Below are positions 63,594-64,000 of a stretch of 64,000 bases of DNA, one piece after another (within the stretch, counting starts at the first letter, position 1; each line of letters starts with the position of its first letter). This stretch comes from Sulfurospirillum arsenophilum NBRC 109478 (lineage in GTDB: Bacteria; Campylobacterota; Campylobacteria; Campylobacterales; Sulfurospirillaceae). Below the pieces are notes generated by a model. The model had not been told where the DNA came from, did no database searches, and saw only the letters and a list, made by a program, of their open reading frames with translations. The DNA lies in the NCBI RefSeq assembly GCF_000813345.1, contig NZ_BBQF01000005.1, positions 1 through 64,000 of the forward strand. Direction: 5' to 3'. The position numbers were made by a program, and so were the translations under genes.

Positions 63594-64000
63594 AGATTTT
63601 AATCGTTGAAAATGAGATTTATCTCGCGCAAAGTATCGCCTCTAAGTTGATGGAAATTGGACATTTATGTGAGATTGCTACCAGTATCAAAGATGCACTC
63701 AAAGATGAAAAATACGATGCCATCTTGCTCTCTACCAATATTTCAGGACAAAATTTTTACCCTGTTATCGAGAAACATCGCTCTTCCATCATTATTTTAA
63801 TGATCTCTTATATTAGCAATGACACCGTCACCAATCCGATTAAAGCAGGTGCTTGTGATTACATTCAAAAACCGTTTATGATTGAAGAGTTGATCCGAAA
63901 ATTACAACACTTAAGCGACTTTAAGAACCTCAAAAAAGAGAATGAAACCTATAAAGAGTATGTCAAAAATCTTTTCAGCAGTGCTAATTTAGAACCACTG
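63590..64000 (+). CDS. Atypical orphan response regulator, HP1021/Cj1608-like (partial, cut by window end)
   Basis: The first 137 residues of a regulator (MKILIVENEIYLAQSIASKL...). The receiver fold is clear, and KPFMIEELIRKL matches the end of a REC domain. The phospho-acceptor position is not Asp: DAILLSTNISG has Ser where LLD is usual, and the acidic pair is EN rather than DD. The Lys (QKP) is present. It lies after ispDF with an ATGA overlap, as HP1021 does after HP1020 and Cj1608 after Cj1607. Those are phosphorylation-independent orphan regulators. The DNA-binding part lies beyond the window. Confidence 0.8.
   Translation, partial: MKILIVENEIYLAQSIASKLMEIGHLCEIATSIKDALKDEKYDAILLSTNISGQNFYPVIEKHRSSIIILMISYISNDTVTNPIKAGACDYIQKPFMIEELIRKLQHLSDFKNLKKENETYKEYVKNLFSSANLEPL

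Overview
The window looks like a chromosomal segment of a Campylobacterota (Epsilonproteobacteria) bacterium, most likely Sulfurospirillum or a close relative. This is inferred from gene content: the order dapD, mrp, ispDF, HP1021/Cj1608-like regulator at the right end; a fused IspDF; a Csd4/Pgp1-type helical-shape carboxypeptidase; futalosine-pathway MqnE; a Hyf-type hydrogenase-4 cluster; and many c-di-GMP proteins. The DNA is AT-rich and densely coding. I saw no rRNA, tRNA, CRISPR array or insertion sequence.

Layout. 0-2.5 kb: a pseudopilin, a GT-C membrane glycosyltransferase and a TrpG/PabA amidotransferase, all on the minus strand. 2.5-12.5 kb: a complete citrate-fermentation locus. It has abrB-like, citC, citD, citE, citF and citXG on the minus strand, coupled mostly by 4-base overlaps. 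A CitA/CitB-type two-component system is divergent on the plus strand, and a convergent CitT-like exchanger follows. 12.8-17 kb: a large hybrid sensor kinase and a REC-HD-GYP phosphodiesterase. 17-21 kb: an MFS transporter, a phosphoribosyltransferase, a purine permease and MqnE. 21-34 kb: DUF350, FIST, TrpB, GlnD, GlmS, a c-haem-sensor diguanylate cyclase, a radical SAM protein, a HIT protein, a Csd4-like peptidase and an EAL-HDOD protein. 34.36-34.60 kb: a SelW-like selenoprotein gene that reads through an in-frame TGA. 34.6-42.2 kb: a Kv-like K+ channel with an RCK partner, an AEC carrier, a SUI1/YciH-like protein, an ABC-F ATPase and a GGDEF-EAL protein. 42.5-52.1 kb: the hyf hydrogenase operon (HyfA, B, C, E, F, G, H, I, HycH-like, HycI). 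52.1-52.2 kb: a frameshifted remnant of an EAL-domain gene. 52.3-58.1 kb: a GH17-GT2 glucan synthase, a tungsten-type aldehyde oxidoreductase, two MoaD/ThiS-like proteins and a ThiF/MoeB protein. 58.1-64 kb: a diguanylate cyclase, two paralogous four-cysteine mini-proteins, DapD, Mrp, IspDF and the start of an atypical response regulator.

Main observations beyond ordinary annotation. (1) The palindrome TTTACATGTAAA is greatly over-represented: 16 exact 12-mers and 26 copies of the inner TTACATGTAA. Most lie inside genes, as FTCK or LHVK codons. None lies between 34.6 and 52.2 kb. (2) The hyf operon lies between an intact GGDEF-EAL gene and a decayed copy of the same kind of gene's 3' end, which suggests insertion or rearrangement. 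(3) The hyf operon and the aldehyde oxidoreductase operon share an identical 19-base promoter-region sequence, which suggests joint control of two ferredoxin-linked systems. (4) The SelW-like gene would be missed or truncated by ordinary gene calling. (5) Two tandem 72-residue four-Cys proteins appear to be paralogues of unknown function.
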